DNA of 64,000 bases from Amoebidium appalachense (taxonomy: Eukaryota > Ichthyosporea), in NCBI GenBank assembly GCA_963693365.1, contig CAVNZM010000011.1, positions 2,108,001 to 2,172,000 of the forward strand, read 5' to 3'. Position 1 is the stretch's first letter, and each line of letters begins with the position of its first letter. Positions 1 through 17,336 of this stretch are shown here, piece by piece. The position numbers were made by a program, and so were the translations under genes. The notes beneath the pieces were generated by a model. It ran no database searches and had not been told where the DNA came from. It saw only the letters and a program-made list of their open reading frames with translations.

Positions 1-848
1 GAGTGTGTGTAGGTCTGCGTATATGTATGTTTATGGGTTGGGTGAAGGGAAGGCCCCCAGGAAAACGGGTGAAGGGAAAGGCCACCGGGGAAAACGGGCA
101 GTAGGGGGTGGGGGAGGGAGAGGAGGGGGTGGGAAGAATAGGCAGTTTGGGATGGAAAGAGGGGGGGGGGAGGTTGGAGAGGGGGGGGAGGGGGGAAGGT
201 TATAAATGTGTCCGCGGCGGGCGGCAGATCAGATTCCATGGATTAAAACTGGCAGGCCCAGATCGATAATGTCATATGTCGCCAACAATTTATTCTTGGT
301 TGCAGCCGCTACGGCAGCCAAAACCCCATACATGCTTAGTTGAAAACATGTAGGAAACAAAGACGCTCATTATGGTACTAAGTTTTACTACATACAAAAC
401 AAAACAGCAAACTTCACTAAATGAAACCTTGTTGCGCACCCCCTTTATAGTAGCCGAAATTCGAAATGTTGGACTGTCTATCTGAATTGACCAATCAAAT
501 GCGCCGACTCAAATTCGTAGTCTCCCCCCGGCGGCATCACATCGGACTGGCAATTTTGGCTTCCAGCGCCGCCGGCGCCAGCAGCGTGCTACTACAAAGC
601 CAATTTTTACTTAGTAGAAGTTTATGCTTATTTTTCGCGCTAAGCAACGAATGGTATTAAAAAACGCTTCTTTTAGTTCTTCGCATTTTGAGTTTAGGTT
701 TGTTAGGTTTATAGTACAAATAAAGCGGTGTTTATTATGGATGATGGATGAAAAGGGATTCAGGCCTATTTCGTCGATCCAGCCTGCTAGCGTTTATTCA
801 GCAATCTGGCTCGCGTACACATCTATGTCTATCTGTATGCTGCTGCCC

Positions 849-881
<33 letters not shown>

Positions 882-1118
882 AGGTTTTTGCCATTCAAGG
901 GGTGGGGGGGGGGGGGGGGGGGGGGGGGGGAGGAGGGCTAAATATGTTCTGTGGATGGCTTGGTTGATGCTGGTTTATCTAGTGGTTGGGCGGCCGGCGT
1001 GCATTTGTATTGAAATCATTAAGTTGCTGAGTTGTTACGCTTGGGTGGATGGTATTGAGGTGGTGATTAGCAGGGTGTTTAGTCCGTACAATCCTCACTA
1101 TAGAGTGCCCTAACCAGT
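1..1118. other. 5' edge, no supported gene
   Basis: G-rich purine tract up to about 200, then unique sequence. A T30 run lies at 851-880 and a G run at 905-930. Short open frames exist (for example 466-660) but have no recognisable domain. A CCAAT motif near 490 may belong to the promoter of the gene starting at 1119; that is inference. Confidence 0.5.
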
Positions 1119-1325
1119 ATGTGCCGGCTGCCGACCCCCAACTTCTATAAAAGGCTAGCATCTGACGAAATCCATTGGCAGTTGGCGCCCATGCCTGTGC
1201 AGGTGCAGCACGTAATGACGAGGGATGGAGTCTACTACACACAGAGCAGGCAGGTCCCTGTAAACGACCATGCCGTGCAGCAGGTGTGTGGATGTGGGTG
1301 TGTATTTTTTTCTTTTTTCTTTTTT

Positions 1326-1366
<41 letters not shown>

Positions 1367-2053
1367 GGGGGGGGGGGGGGGAGGGGGAGGGATAGCGATC
1401 GTGGAGGACTGAGGGTGGCATGGGGGAGGGGAGAGGGGGGGGGGGGGAGAAGGGGGGGGGGGGGGAGGGGGGGGGGAGGAGTAGAGAGGTTAATGATCCT
1501 CTGTGCCTAATGGTGGTGGTGGTGGTGGTGGTGGGGGAGGGGGGGGAGGGGGGGAGGGGGATGTCTTTGGTGTTGGTTGAATTGGTGGTGGTGGTGGTGT
1601 GTGTGTGCATGTGTGTGTGTGTGGGGGGGGGGGGGGGGGGGGGGAGGGGGGGGAAGGGGGGGTGTAAGAACCTGTGCGCATATGTGGTGGTGTTTTTTTT
1701 TTCCCTTCCCTTTTCTCCCTCTCTTTTTTATTGTTTTATTTTTTTATTTTTTATATTTATTTATTTTTAATTTTTTATTTTTTGGGGGGGGGGGGATTGT
1801 AACCGTGTGTCTGTGTGTGTGTGTGAATGTTTCAGTATGTGTGGGACGGTGGTCGTGGCTATCGTGCATGAATGGGAGGTGCAATAGAGGCAAGAAGGGG
1901 GGGGGGGGGGGGGGGGGGGTGGATGCCTCCCGACGACGATTTTCCACTCTGGCTGATTCCCATCCCCATCCCTTCCTCGCCTCTCCCCCTCCCTTCCCTC
2001 CGACATTTCTTTGTTCACCACATTGTGCCCTTTAATATAGTCTACCGTTGACT

Positions 2054-2089
<36 letters not shown>

Positions 2090-2326
2090 ACATACACACA
2101 CACACACACATACACGCGCACACGCGCACACTGACACACACACACACACACACAGAGACACCCCCTCCCCTAAAAGAATGATAAAGAAAAGAAAAGAAAA
2201 AGAAAAGAAGAAGAAAAGAAAAGAAAAGAAAGAAAGGAAAAAAGCCCTACCCAAATCGCCCTTGAGGCGGCCCCGGCCCCCCCTGGTGACGCCTTCTCAT
2301 ATCTGATGATAACTGGTTCCCATATC

Positions 2327-2357
<31 letters not shown>

Positions 2358-2587
2358 AGGCCCAGGCCATAGCAGCGCAGCAGCAGCAGCAGCAGGCAGC
2401 AGCCCTCTATGAGAGACAGCAGGCGGAGGCAGCCAGGCACATGGAGAGGCAGAAGAGGGCGGCAGATATGGCCTCCCTCAAGGCCATGTTCCCTCAGTTT
2501 GATGATGACATCATTGGCTCGGTCTATGACTCAAATGGCAGCAGCGTGGATAAGACGGTGTCGGCTTTACTTGCTATGGCCGGTTAG
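1119..2587 (+). CDS. CUE-domain protein, two exons
   Basis: Exons 1119-1283 and 2360-2587, both phase 0, giving about 130 residues. The first exon opens with MCRLPTPNFYKR and ends at CAG|GTGTGT. A stop lies in frame just before its ATG, but the ATG also follows a good acceptor (CCTAACCAG), so this could be an internal exon of a longer gene. The second exon follows a C-rich tract ending CTCTTTAG. It encodes a Gln/Ala-rich helix with a short polyQ and then a CUE-like ubiquitin-binding domain: LKAMFPQFDDDIIGSVYDSN, then LLAMAG and the stop. The MFP motif and terminal di-leucine of the CUE fold are present. The likely role is ubiquitin binding. The domain call is fairly firm; joining the two exons is inference. 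Confidence 0.55.
1284..2359 (+). repeat. Intron of CUE gene, filled with simple repeats
   Basis: Opens at the donor with GTGTGTGG. It then holds (TA)n at 1330-1362, several G runs (1363-1660), (GT)n, T-rich DNA, a G run near 1898-1918, a C run at 2055-2090, (CA)n, a purine-rich stretch and the C tract used as polypyrimidine tract before the acceptor at 2359. No other coding segment is visible. Confidence 0.5.
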
Positions 2588-4076
2588 GTTTAGGATAATT
2601 ATGTGGGTGTGGTTATAAAAACGGCATTTCGTATCATTTTACTACTATATTAGTAGGTGCAAATATCCACCCACTGCCACCACCACCACCACCACCACCA
2701 CCATTTTTCTGGATGTCGGGAGAGTTACGAGGAAGTCTGTTGAAGTTACAATGAAAATGTGAGTGCTGCAAAAAAATAGTATAGCACATTTTAACGGTAT
2801 TGCATTGATGTATAAGCGGCGAGTCGAATATGTATATTTATATCAGTTGCATTGTATCGCCTGGCTGCCTGTTTGCATTAGCACGAAGTGGTTTGTGGGA
2901 CACACAAACACAACACATATACGTAGTACTCAGCGGCTATGACGTGCAGGTGGCATTTTGGCTTTTGTCTTTGCAGATACATATAGGGTACGTATGCAGA
3001 CGATGGTCATATCGGCACCACACATCACAATTTTTGATCGTATTGGTACAGCATACAGTCACGTCACATGTTGGTGATATATGTGTGGGTGTGCAGGCGT
3101 GCCACCTAATTAGGAATGTACCTGCAATGCGGCCTGCTGTATAGATGATAGTTAATTGACTATCATATTTGCACACGTCAAGACCACACAACACAATCAA
3201 GTAACAGAGTATATAGGAAATAAATCACGTGCGGATGATCCACATGTACATGTGAGCTTTCTCTGAATGGCCTGTGCTCCAAGCATTTGGTGCATTCCTA
3301 TTGGTCATGCCGTGAGCCTCAAATTGGGCACAGGCACCGGCCGGCGCACAGCGACAATCTGGCGGTCTCTGACGTCATACAATTGTCTTTATTATAATCC
3401 ACAAACACTAAAAACAGTGATTAGAGTCTTACATTAGAGACTACTTGCGGCATGGCCGGCCGGCGAAGAAAAGTTTCAGCTTCTGTTTTGAGTGTCCGGT
3501 AGGCTGTGTGAAAAACGGGGAACTTCAGTAGGCAAAGGAAGATTATAAGTTGTTAGAGTCATAGTGCAAAGAGAAGGAGGCAAATTGTGCAACGTTGTAC
3601 TTGACAACCTTTTTGAGAAAATCAGTAGGGTTTTTTTGCTTTTCGAAAGAGGATCAAGAAGAAAACATCACTCTCTTTAGGTGCACAACAAGTTGTAAAG
3701 CTAACTTTACGTGTCAGCCTGTATTGTGTGGGGTAAACTGAGGTGAGGAGAAACAGAGAGGGCCCCAGGTCTCCGCAATGTGTGTGGTCAGACTAAGTGC
3801 GGACGCTTGCTTTCTTGTCGTGACGGAGAGACGAATAGGAGGGTGTGTTGTGTAAGCGCAAGAAAACACCCGGTACTTCTAAGTTGCTGCAAAACACACG
3901 TTTTTTGCATAAATCGTAAGTCAGAGCGGACAACCAACTATTTTTTCCTCTAGAGCTTGGTTTATTTCTGCGTTGAGTTCAAGTGCAAAGCCATTGAATC
4001 CCCCCTTGTATTTCTGAGAACCAAGCGGCTCATTCTTTTGCCGTACTGGGCAGTCAAAGGTCGAAACTTTGCGAAA
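2588..4076. other. Spacer between CUE gene and MAF1
   Basis: Mostly unique AT-balanced DNA with a (CCA)n run at 2678-2702. The right part is the probable MAF1 promoter and 5' UTR. It has ATTGG motifs near 3300 and a perfect CRE-like palindrome at 3370. No coding segment is supported. Confidence 0.5.
3370..3377. promoter_or_regulatory. CRE-like palindrome TGACGTCA
   Basis: Perfect 8-base ATF/CREB palindrome about 700 bases upstream of the MAF1 ATG, with an inverted CCAAT box (ATTGG) near 3300. Function is inferred from motif and position only. Confidence 0.3.
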
Positions 4077-10028
<5,952 letters not shown>

Positions 10029-12084
10029 CGGTGTTGTGGAATTGTGTTTTGTCCGCCTGGGAAAACAGTGGTGCTGCTTGAGCGTGAAATGTTCTGCTGG
10101 TGTGTTTGTAAGGGGGAAAGTATGTTTCGGTGGGTCTGTAGGCAAGGTCGTTTAAGATGGCAACCTGACACATGCTGTTGTAGGTCAAGGGTGCTTGCTT
10201 TAGGTATCTACGGATGGTTTTGATCTGTTTGTAAATGTACCGTCGTCGAAACTAACACTCCTTACATCATCATGTATGCCGACATTTAATACATGTGGTT
10301 GTACACGCACACCCTAAGGCTCGCGCACATTCACAAGCACACGAATACTCATGCGGCGCGCATACACATGCACACACACACACACACACACACACAAAAA
10401 CACAAACACACGCACTCACCCACACACACACACACACACACACACGCAGCCTCGTTTTCGGCGAGATGGACTGAAGATACAAGCCCAGCCCCTTCATCAC
10501 CATGTCTAACTGTTTTGATGTGCTCCAGACGGCAGTTGATTGGTTTGAAATCATGTCGCATGATAAGTAGCCAAGCATAAACCAATCTGCCCACATGTCA
10601 CCAGCCCCGAGCCAAATCTGGGCTGCCACATCCAGGAATGCAAGTTTTCAGCGGCATTTTTATATGCTGGAGGGAGGTAGAAACGTACCGTCCTGTTTGA
10701 TATTACATGGATGATATCGATGACGTTCAAATGGTTGCGGGTCTCTGTGAGGTGCCCGATATGTCCGACTCAAATCAATAAACCTTGGTGTGCATTTGTG
10801 TATGCAAGGTGTCCAGAATCCAATTTTGTGGTTTTCTTGTCCCCCCCCCCCCCCCCCCCCCCCTCCCCAGTGGGAATGGGGGGCGGAAGCGGGAGGAAAA
10901 AAAGGAACGGCAAAAAATTTAAGACGACGAAACAACAGGGACGGAAAGGAAAGATTCAGAAGTGAGAAGAAGAAACCACCACCAGTCTAAGAGCCTGAAC
11001 AACGTACACAAACCGCCACAGGCACGCACACAAAATGAATGTTGTTCCCCACCAACCAGCCATTCATCGTGGCCCACGTGCACCACCTGAAAACCACAGT
11101 AGATGTACATGTCTCGGTGACCGGAAAGGTCATCGTATACATGGTGCATATGCACGGGTGAATAGAATGACTGTAGTAAACCATAGGGGATTTTTTGATG
11201 TAAGGCTCTTAAGGTGCACCTTTAAACTTCAAGATGCTTCAAAGATGAGTATTAGAAGCTTCTAGGTACTTCAGAATATTCAAATTGGCGGGTTTGAAAT
11301 AACGTCATATAGTGTGGCTGTGTGCGTGTGCATCAAGTTTTGGGGCGCAACTTGTCATGGTTGCACTTTCATAGTGCAAAGTTCTTTTACTTGAAAAAAC
11401 GGTTGTGTAAAAGTGGCGAACAACCAAGGTCCTGTAGGGGTTAAAATTACAATTTCATCTGTGAAGTTGGGAACACAATCATACAATATGAAATTACATA
11501 CGGCCCATACAATTATGGAGTTGCTGTAGGCCAAAGGACAGAAAATAAACCTGATGGAGTGACTAAGGACCACATCCGGGCTCATCAAGTTGTATGTAGA
11601 GGGGAGAAAATGATGGATGGGCAGTTGAATTTTCTTGCGGGGACTAAGAGAGGGGGAGTAAAGACATGCTATTAGATTAACATTGCAAGAACCAATATTG
11701 GGGTTATAATATAAAACCTGGACCGGGTGAAATAAGACAAGTTAATTGAAATTAAAAAGGAAAATAGTCGCCAACCCTTTCAAAAAAGGTAAGGTGGACT
11801 GCTCTGCTATGCAAGCTTAAGGCGTTGTCTCATTAATTTATTTAGAGAAGGTTATAGAATAATTTGTTAATGTTTTTTTATTACTTAGTCACCATAATAA
11901 GCCCTGTTTAAACTAATAGCAATGTATATATTTTCATATATATAAGGTGGAGCCTACATCACCGTCAACACCAGCAAGGCGGGCAAAAAAAAAGTAAAAA
12001 AGGAAGAAAAAAAAGAGATTTAAAAAAAAAGAAAGAAAAGAAAAAAAGCGCAAGGGAGGAATTTAGAAGATAACCACCCATTCC
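10029..12084. other. Intergenic, MAF1 to protease
   Basis: The gene ends converge. Contents are (CA)n at 10371-10445, a C run at 10842-10864, then ordinary unique DNA to 11940 and an A-rich tract at 11985-12050. AATAAA on the minus strand at 11837-11842 lies about 245 bases past the protease stop and could be its poly(A) signal. No gene is supported. Confidence 0.45.
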
Positions 12085-12707
12085 TTATTGGATTCGTGTC
12101 CGTCTCCGTCTTGTTGTTGTTGTGGTTCTGCGCCGAGTAGTAGTGGTTGTAGGTGGAGGGGGTGGCGCACGTCGTCTTGTTGTGGTGGTGGTAAGGACTC
12201 GTGTTGTAGTGCGTCGAACGGTGGTGGTGATGACGTCAGCAGCTTGTTTTCGTGCAGTGATGGTGGTTGGTTTTGGTGTGGTTGTGGGCTGTGGGGGTAG
12301 GAAAAGTGAGTGAGCGAGGTGTTTGTAGGTTTAGGGGGCATGGGTAGGTGTGTATGCAAGGGTTAAGACGAGTCACGCCTTTCCAGTTTTATATTAGGTT
12401 AAATGCCCCCGGGCCAGCGAGCGTGTGCCAAAGGAAATGAAAACCAACATGTGTGGTAGTGGATGTGTGGAATTATGACTCACCCACTGGAACTGGTGTG
12501 GGTCTGAGACTTGGCACTTTCCCTTCAATCGATGATATATCATTCTTTTGTTTGTGGATTTCTTTTCCGACCTCTTCCCCGCAATCTTTTTTACTTTTCT
12601 CTTCTCCCCTCATTTATTACGTGTGTGTGTGGTAGTGGTGGTGGTGGTAGTGGCCTGGGGGCGGGCAGCTGGGTCGGGGCCGGGGGGGTGGGGGTGGGAG
12701 TGGGGGT

Positions 12708-12779
<72 letters not shown>

Positions 12780-12966
12780 CTTGACAAGTGGGTGGTCAAA
12801 GTGTGAACGTGTTTGACCACCCGCTTATCAACGGTAGACAGGGCACGTTTCAGAGAGATTATGCAAGAGAGAGAGGGATAGAGAGAGATCTCCCTTCCGG
12901 GACCTCTCTCTCTCCCTTTCTCTCCCTGCGCGTGCGCGTGCGCGTGGTGGTGGTGTGGTGGTATTG

Positions 12967-13025
<59 letters not shown>

Positions 13026-13314
13026 TAAGGGGGGGCCCATACCTTGGTGGTAGATCTTTTGGTGGTGGTGGTGGTGGTGGTGGTAGGTTTTGTGGTTGTT
13101 GTTGTTGTGGTGGTGTTGGTGGTAGTGGTTGTTGTGGTACGTTTTGTGGTTGTTGTTGTTGTTGTTTTTGTTGTGGTGGTGGTGGTAGGTCTTGTGGTGG
13201 TAGTTGAGGGTGAGGGTGCAAGAAGGAGAAGTTTATTATTGTTAAGGCTCTCGAATGCATCACTGGGGACTAGCATGGCTGTGGTGGTGGTGGTAGGGGC
13301 CTTTGTTGTTGTTG

Positions 13315-13347
<33 letters not shown>

Positions 13348-14030
13348 CGATGGTGGTGGTGGTAGGTTTGGGTGTAGTAGTAGTGGTGGTGGTTGTAGTG
13401 GCGGTGGTAGGTTTAGGAGTAGTGGTTGTTGTGGTGGTGGTGGTGGTCGTGGTGGTGGTTGTAGGTTTGGGCGTGGTGGTGGTAGTGGTTGTCGTGGTAG
13501 TGGTTGTCGTTGTTAATGGCGGAGTAGTGGTTGTGGTGATTTTCGGGGGGATGATATCCGGAACAAACGACTTGATCCATCCCGTGCAGTTGCTTACACG
13601 TGTGTAAACACCTGGGAACCCCAGGCGCGCACACTCGTAGCCAAAACTGATAATCCCCACCTGTAATTTGCAGCCAATTAGATTCTGCCTCCCTTTTTTA
13701 TGTGTAACCGGCCTAGATACAATATAAACGGTGTGCTATGCTATTTCCGAGATGCAAGAGAGTTTTGGTTTGTGCGTTTGTACAGGTGTATTAGTGTTTC
13801 GTGTGTGTGAGCGTCCGCGTGTGTGTAAAAATGTAAAGACCTACCGGAAAACCCCGTCACTATGTGGCATAGGGCATATCATGCAACACTCCCATGTAAG
13901 GATGATTCTAAAAACAGTTCCCCCCTCAGCAACATATAATTGTATCACACATGGTTGGGTGGGACGAAAAGAAATGACCACGTAACTCGAGAGAGAGATG
14001 GGGGGGGCCAGGGGGCAGCGGTGTGTGTGT

Positions 14031-14094
<64 letters not shown>

Positions 14095-14305
14095 TAAAAC
14101 ACACACACATACCTGGGTTGCCCATGCCATGTCACCCGCATACATTGGGCCCCCACTGTCACCATAACAGGCATCCGTTGCCCCTGTGACGTCAATGGCA
14201 CACACTTGGGTCGACACCACCCGGCCATTGAAGGCGATATTGCACTGCAAAGTGGCGGTGACTTGCTGAAAGGCTCGGTTGAGAATAGGCGATGCTTCCT
14301 GTGTA

Positions 14306-14394
<89 letters not shown>

Positions 14395-14679
14395 GTGTGT
14401 GTGTGTGTAACGGAACTATCGTGTGTGGGCAAGATGGGAAAGGATGAGGGGAAGGGGGGTAGTTGGGGGGGGGGGGGGGGGGGGGGGGAGGGGTTGGTTT
14501 AGATGGGTGCTAATGTAACGGGTGTGTAGGTTGAAGTGGAAGTGTTGGAAGGGAAATGTTGAGTCAGATAGGTGTTTGGATGTTAGCATTTGTCAAGGTG
14601 GATGGTTGTTTCGCTGCTGAACTTGGGTCCATGGGATTACGAACACATCCATACCTACACACCTAACACCTACACGCCT

Positions 14680-14717
<38 letters not shown>

Positions 14718-15582
14718 CCCCATCCCCACAAAAGCCCGAACACACAACAGAATTCGAAATACACATCTCTCATTCTGGCCATCCCACCTCCCTCCCTCTC
14801 TCCACGTGTAGACACATGCGTGTTTAGCGCATGAGTGTGCCTGTGTGATAAAAAACAACCAGTTCTGTGCCAGGACTCAAGATTTTCAAGAGAAGTGTAC
14901 CATAAACAAACAATTGTAAAATCCCATTAGATACGAATAATGTACCAGACACATACATATACCTGAGAAACCAGATTTGTAACACCCCATCCCGCAATAG
15001 CCAATTGTGTTCCAGCGATTTCAAAAGCCGAATCAGTCGGGTAAGCCAATCTAATCGGAGCCAGCTTAACTGGCCGATAGAGCTTGATCGGTGCAATGTC
15101 ATTTTTAAAGAAATCGGTCTCTCCCCCGTACTGGGGGTGCACCTGGTAGTCCAAGATTTCAACCCGCTCGCCCTTTTGTGTAGTTCGTGAGGTCCGCGCC
15201 TCCGATTTGCACCTGTGTGAGACAAAGGTTAGAGGGAGACAAGAATGGAGGGAGATGGGGGTGGGTGGGTGGGTGGGTGGGGGGGGGGGGGGGGGAAGAG
15301 AGAGGGAGGGTTTGAAGGGGAAGGGGAAGGGGGGAAGGAGGGTAGGTGGGTGGGTGGGTGGGGGGGGGAGGGGGGGAGGGGGGAGGGGGGGGGGAGGGGG
15401 AGGATACTCGAATCTTCACCTGCTACCAATCTCCATTGTTAAAAGAAAAAAGTAACCCTCCTCCCCCCTCCCCCTCCCCCTCCCCCCCACCCACATCATC
15501 ATCATTATATAGGGGGACAAAAAAGGGAAACCGCAGAAGCAAGTGTGGGTAGGTGGGTGGGTGGGTGGGGTGGGGGTGGGGT

Positions 15583-15622
<40 letters not shown>

Positions 15623-16144
15623 TTACCATTTCGTAGAAAATGTTCTCGGGGTCGATGCAGTGGGCAGCCGTCAGGACCCACTGGAGGGATATGAGGGTGC
15701 CCCCACAGTAGTGGTACCAGGCCCCATCCTCCCCCACAAACCCGATAGACACCATCCATGATCGGTCCGTGATGGCATGGCCACCAATCACACGCATCTG
15801 TTAAAAATTAATGGTAAGTGGCAGTTTGGGTTGCCATTTGTATTTCTCTGTTGTCACGCTTAACAGTTGTCAATCTGTTGCACGTCTAGCAGCTTCTGTG
15901 GGTGCTCACAGGCATCAAAGGGAGATGCAGAGAAATCTTGATTCTCGGAATGAAGGATGCATCAAAAAAGAAAATGCGCAAGCAGACAATGCAAATCGGC
16001 GGGCCAGCGACCAAGGGACGAGGGAAAGACACAAGCACATGTATTCTTGCTTTAGGAGGTTGAAGTGCGTGGTGTGTTGTGGTGGTGGTGGTGGTGGTGG
16101 TGGTGTGTGTATGTGTGTCTGTATGCTTGTGTGTTTTTGTGTGT

Positions 16145-16204
<60 letters not shown>

Positions 16205-16205
16205 T

Positions 16206-16257
<52 letters not shown>

Positions 16258-16589
16258 GAGGGGTGCACCTGTAGAAGAAAAACCGTCAGAGTAGAGCAAC
16301 ACCATCAGTAAAACCAGACAACGATGTGTAAAGGACACAAAGCGCACATGCTTTAGAAATGAAAGACGGGCAGGCAGTACAAGGCATCAGTGAGGGGTCC
16401 TGACTATTCCGAATCCCAATGAAGAGGGCCACAAGCAGATAAATACGAACAAAAAACAAAACTAGAGATATGGCAGACCCTAACCAATTTGGCGCAAGAG
16501 GGTTATGGTGTGTGCATGAGTAGGCGAGACGACATGTGTTTTTCATTAAATTTTTATTAACTGGGGGTATTTATTTTTTGTTTTCTGTT

Positions 16590-16649
<60 letters not shown>

Positions 16650-17004
16650 TTTTTTTTTTTTTTGGGGGGGGGGGGGGGGAAGGAGGAGGATAGGGGGAGA
16701 GGGAGAAGAGGTTTGTGTGTGTGGGGGGGGGGGGGGAGAGGGAGGGAGAGAGAGGGAGGGAGAGGGGGAGAGGGAGGGAGAGAGCTTCGGGGGGGACCGG
16801 GGGAAGAGGGAGAAAGAGGGAGATACAGACAACGAGAGGGAAGGAGAGGGAGAGAAGAGAAAGAGAGAGAGAGGGAGAGGGGGGGGGGGGGAGGGAGATA
16901 AAGAGGGAGAGAGGGGGGGGGGGGAGAGATAGAGAGAGGGATAAGGGCGGGGAGGAGGTGGGCGAGAGAGAGAGCGAGAGCGAGAGAGAGAGAGAAAGAG
17001 AGAG

Positions 17005-17067
<63 letters not shown>

Positions 17068-17336
17068 GAACAAAGCGAGAGTGCAAGATAAGACAGCTAG
17101 AGAAGAAAGTGAGACAGCATCATATTGATTGCTTTACATGACATACCCCAACGCCCGTAGTGGTTGTGGTGCCTGGTGCCGTGGTTGTTGTAACGTAATT
17201 CTTTTTTACATATCTGACGGGTGACCATGGCCCACTAGCAGTGAGTTTTGCCCCGTTGACTGTGGCATTAACCTGCCCCTGTTCCTGGCCCAACAACACA
17301 CACAGTAGGAGAAGCCCAGTGTAGAATAGTCCACAT
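12085..17336 (-). CDS. Secreted trypsin-like serine protease with Thr-rich tail
   Basis: Exons: 17147-17336, 15627-15797, 14963-15212, 14113-14298, 13043-13660 and 12085-12288. Exon 1 carries a hydrophobic signal core (LFYTGLLLLCVLLGQ) and a short Thr run. Exon 2 has the activation site MR|VIGGHAI, CGGTL and TAAHC (catalytic His). Exon 3 has the catalytic Asp in NDIAPIKL and then IAGWG. Exon 4 has DACYGDSGGP with the catalytic Ser; the Asp six residues before it predicts cleavage after Lys/Arg. Exon 5 has PGVYTRVSN, the closing WIKSF helix, then some 170 residues that are mostly Thr with PKP spacers. Exon 6 continues the tail and ends RRRRTRIQ. Junctions from exon 2 on are phase 0. Two frame faults: the ATG at 17336 is one base out of frame with the signal peptide, and exon 3 needs one base fewer at 15171-15177. 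The tail suggests an O-glycosylated stalk. Family call is firm. Confidence 0.88.
12708..12779. repeat. Uninterrupted G run, 72 bases
   Basis: Longest homopolymer in the window. It lies in the last protease intron, as poly-C in the transcript. True length is uncertain, as with any long homopolymer. Confidence 0.9.
13043..13560 (-). repeat. Coding trinucleotide repeat (ACC/ACA/ACT)n
   Basis: Within protease exon 5. The sense strand is ACC/ACA/ACT codons with periodic CCTAAACCTACC units, giving poly-Thr with PKPT spacers. Reads as GGT/TGT repeats on the plus strand. Confidence 0.8.
14034..14110. repeat. Protease intron 4: donor-side CA/GT and a G run of about 50
   Basis: The minus-strand donor GTATGTGTGTGT (14112) is followed by poly-C (G on plus, 14044-14093) and then (CA)n. 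Confidence 0.6.
14309..14408. repeat. (GT)n microsatellite, about 100 bases
   Basis: Protease intron 3, reading (CA)n in the transcript. It ends about 10 bases before the acceptor at 14299-14300. Confidence 0.9.
16159..16256. repeat. Double G run, 45 + 51 bases
   Basis: Two G runs split by AT at 16204-16205, in protease intron 1, next to (GT)n. Confidence 0.9.
16588..17060. repeat. (TTTC)n, G-rich and (GA)n block
   Basis: (TTTC)n at about 16588-16650, a T run, then purine-only DNA ending in (GA)n at 17000-17060. All of it lies in protease intron 1. Pyrimidine/purine asymmetry of this length can form triplex DNA (inference). Confidence 0.8.

Noticed and set aside
466-660. 64-residue frame near the left edge
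   Set aside because: Starts well but has no domain, no splice context and no homology I can recognise.
12708-12779. Poly-G as assembly padding
   Set aside because: G runs have varied lengths, sit beside GT tracts and splice sites, and head the members of a repeat family, so they look genuine, although exact lengths are not trustworthy.
13044-13607. Plus-strand poly-Val frame of 187 residues
   Set aside because: Antisense shadow of the Thr-rich exon of the protease.
16571-17128. Ser-Leu and Arg-Glu repeat frames of 130-170 residues
   Set aside because: Pure (CT)n and (GA)n translations inside a protease intron.
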